Shown here: positions 63,768 through 64,000 of the stretch, piece by piece
Layout of the letters: each line of letters opens with the position of its first letter
How positions within the stretch are numbered: position 1 is the first letter of the stretch
Source: Chryseobacterium viscerum
GTDB taxonomy: Bacteria; Bacteroidota; Bacteroidia; Flavobacteriales; Weeksellaceae
DNA: 64,000 nt
Direction: 5' to 3'
Assembly (NCBI RefSeq): GCF_025949665.1
Contig: NZ_JAPDFT010000003.1
Span: 124,001 to 188,000 of the forward strand
Notes under the pieces: generated by a model
Databases searched by the model: none
Seen by the model: the letters and a program-made list of their open reading frames with translations, nothing else
What the model was told of the DNA's origin: nothing
Translations under genes and position numbers: made by a program

Positions 63768-64000
63768 TTAATAAAGTTGATTTATAGAATCTATGTCAAG
63801 ATATTCCGACTTCTCAGTAGCGGTTTCATTGAAAGCCTTATCCAGGTCTTCATCCAGAAACTCGTCACCTTTCACAACAGCATTTACATAGTTCATACTT
63901 TCGATAACAAAACTTTTAATTGTTGGGTTATCTAACGCTTTTAATCCTGAAATATTATCAAACTGTAGTTTTTCGTCGATCTTTTTATCCAAGTCCGCAT
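63768..64000 (-). CDS. Glycogen/starch synthase-like protein (C-terminal fragment)
   Basis: The open frame runs from the stop at 63768 beyond the end of the window. No real start is seen: the codon at 63990-63992 is TTG (Leu) and the frame is open upstream of it. About 77 residues are present, with SFVIESMNYVNAVVKGDEFLDEDLDKAF. In Flavobacteria a glycogen/starch synthase-like gene precedes DUF4270 and glmS, and its end looks like this. It is one of the short GT5-domain type. The call relies partly on gene order. Confidence 0.65.
   Translation of the reverse strand, partial: ADLDKKIDEKLQFDNISGLKALDNPTIKSFVIESMNYVNAVVKGDEFLDEDLDKAFNETATEKSEYLDIDSINQLY

Overview
The window is a stretch of chromosome from a flavobacterium, most likely Chryseobacterium or a close Weeksellaceae relative. 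The DNA is AT-rich. Promoters fit the Bacteroidetes pattern (TTTG, about 19 bp, TAnnTTTG), and rho-independent terminators are frequent. Two proteins end in type IX secretion (T9SS) type A sorting domains, and the T9SS/gliding genes gldK-gldL-gldM-gldN are present in their usual order. No plasmid, phage or transposase genes are seen.

Layout. 1-1138: tail of a TMEM175-like channel, then a small redox/stress cassette (YjdI-type ferredoxin, OsmC, small GNAT). 1325-9831: SSS symporter, secreted M12B-like metalloprotease, split transketolase, and small membrane or DUF proteins. 10561-15038: a RiPP operon of the grasp-with-spasm type: a 61-aa precursor with a GG leader, an ATP-grasp maturase and a SPASM maturase. 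Interleaved are two paralogous DUF6624-like lipoproteins and an unannotated 59-aa ORF, mostly joined by ATGA stop/start overlaps. This is the most unusual system here. 15067-24928: housekeeping genes (Lrp/AsnC regulator, TamB, TsaD, RsmE, a SpoU methyltransferase, asparaginase). 24942-25110: tRNA-Ser(GGA) with a textbook promoter and terminator. 25246-31195: two secreted or orphan proteins, a TonB siderophore receptor, a DUF2490 protein and an orphan gene. The TonB/DUF2490 intergenic region carries two DnaA-box-like sites. 31543-34890: M20 peptidase, azoreductase and methionine aminopeptidase, with hairpin-type interspersed repeats between them. 35018-35338: a perfect hairpin, a degenerate 22-bp tandem array and a terminator. 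35355-45745: a four-gene cell-surface toxin operon read leftwards: a T9SS beta-propeller protein, a giant DUF5977-repeat protein, an RHS protein with a C-terminal YwqJ-like deaminase toxin, and a candidate immunity protein. 46022-51749: RND multidrug efflux operon (adaptor, pump, outer-membrane channel). 51895-55193: small lipoproteins, a SemiSWEET and an FAD oxidoreductase. 55319-64000: gldK-L-M-N, glmS, a DUF4270 lipoprotein and the end of a glycogen/starch synthase-like gene.

How it fits together. GldKLMN form the T9SS motor and ring that would export the metalloprotease and the beta-propeller protein. The RHS-deaminase operon looks like an antagonism or surface-display module with its own immunity gene. 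The grasp-with-spasm operon should make a macrocyclised (ester or amide cross-linked) peptide, but no dedicated ABC exporter or leader peptidase lies in the window. The DUF6624-like lipoproteins are therefore candidates for a processing, immunity or export role. That role is inference; the sequence shows only their tight translational coupling to the maturases. All family names rest on motif recognition by eye, since no database search was possible.
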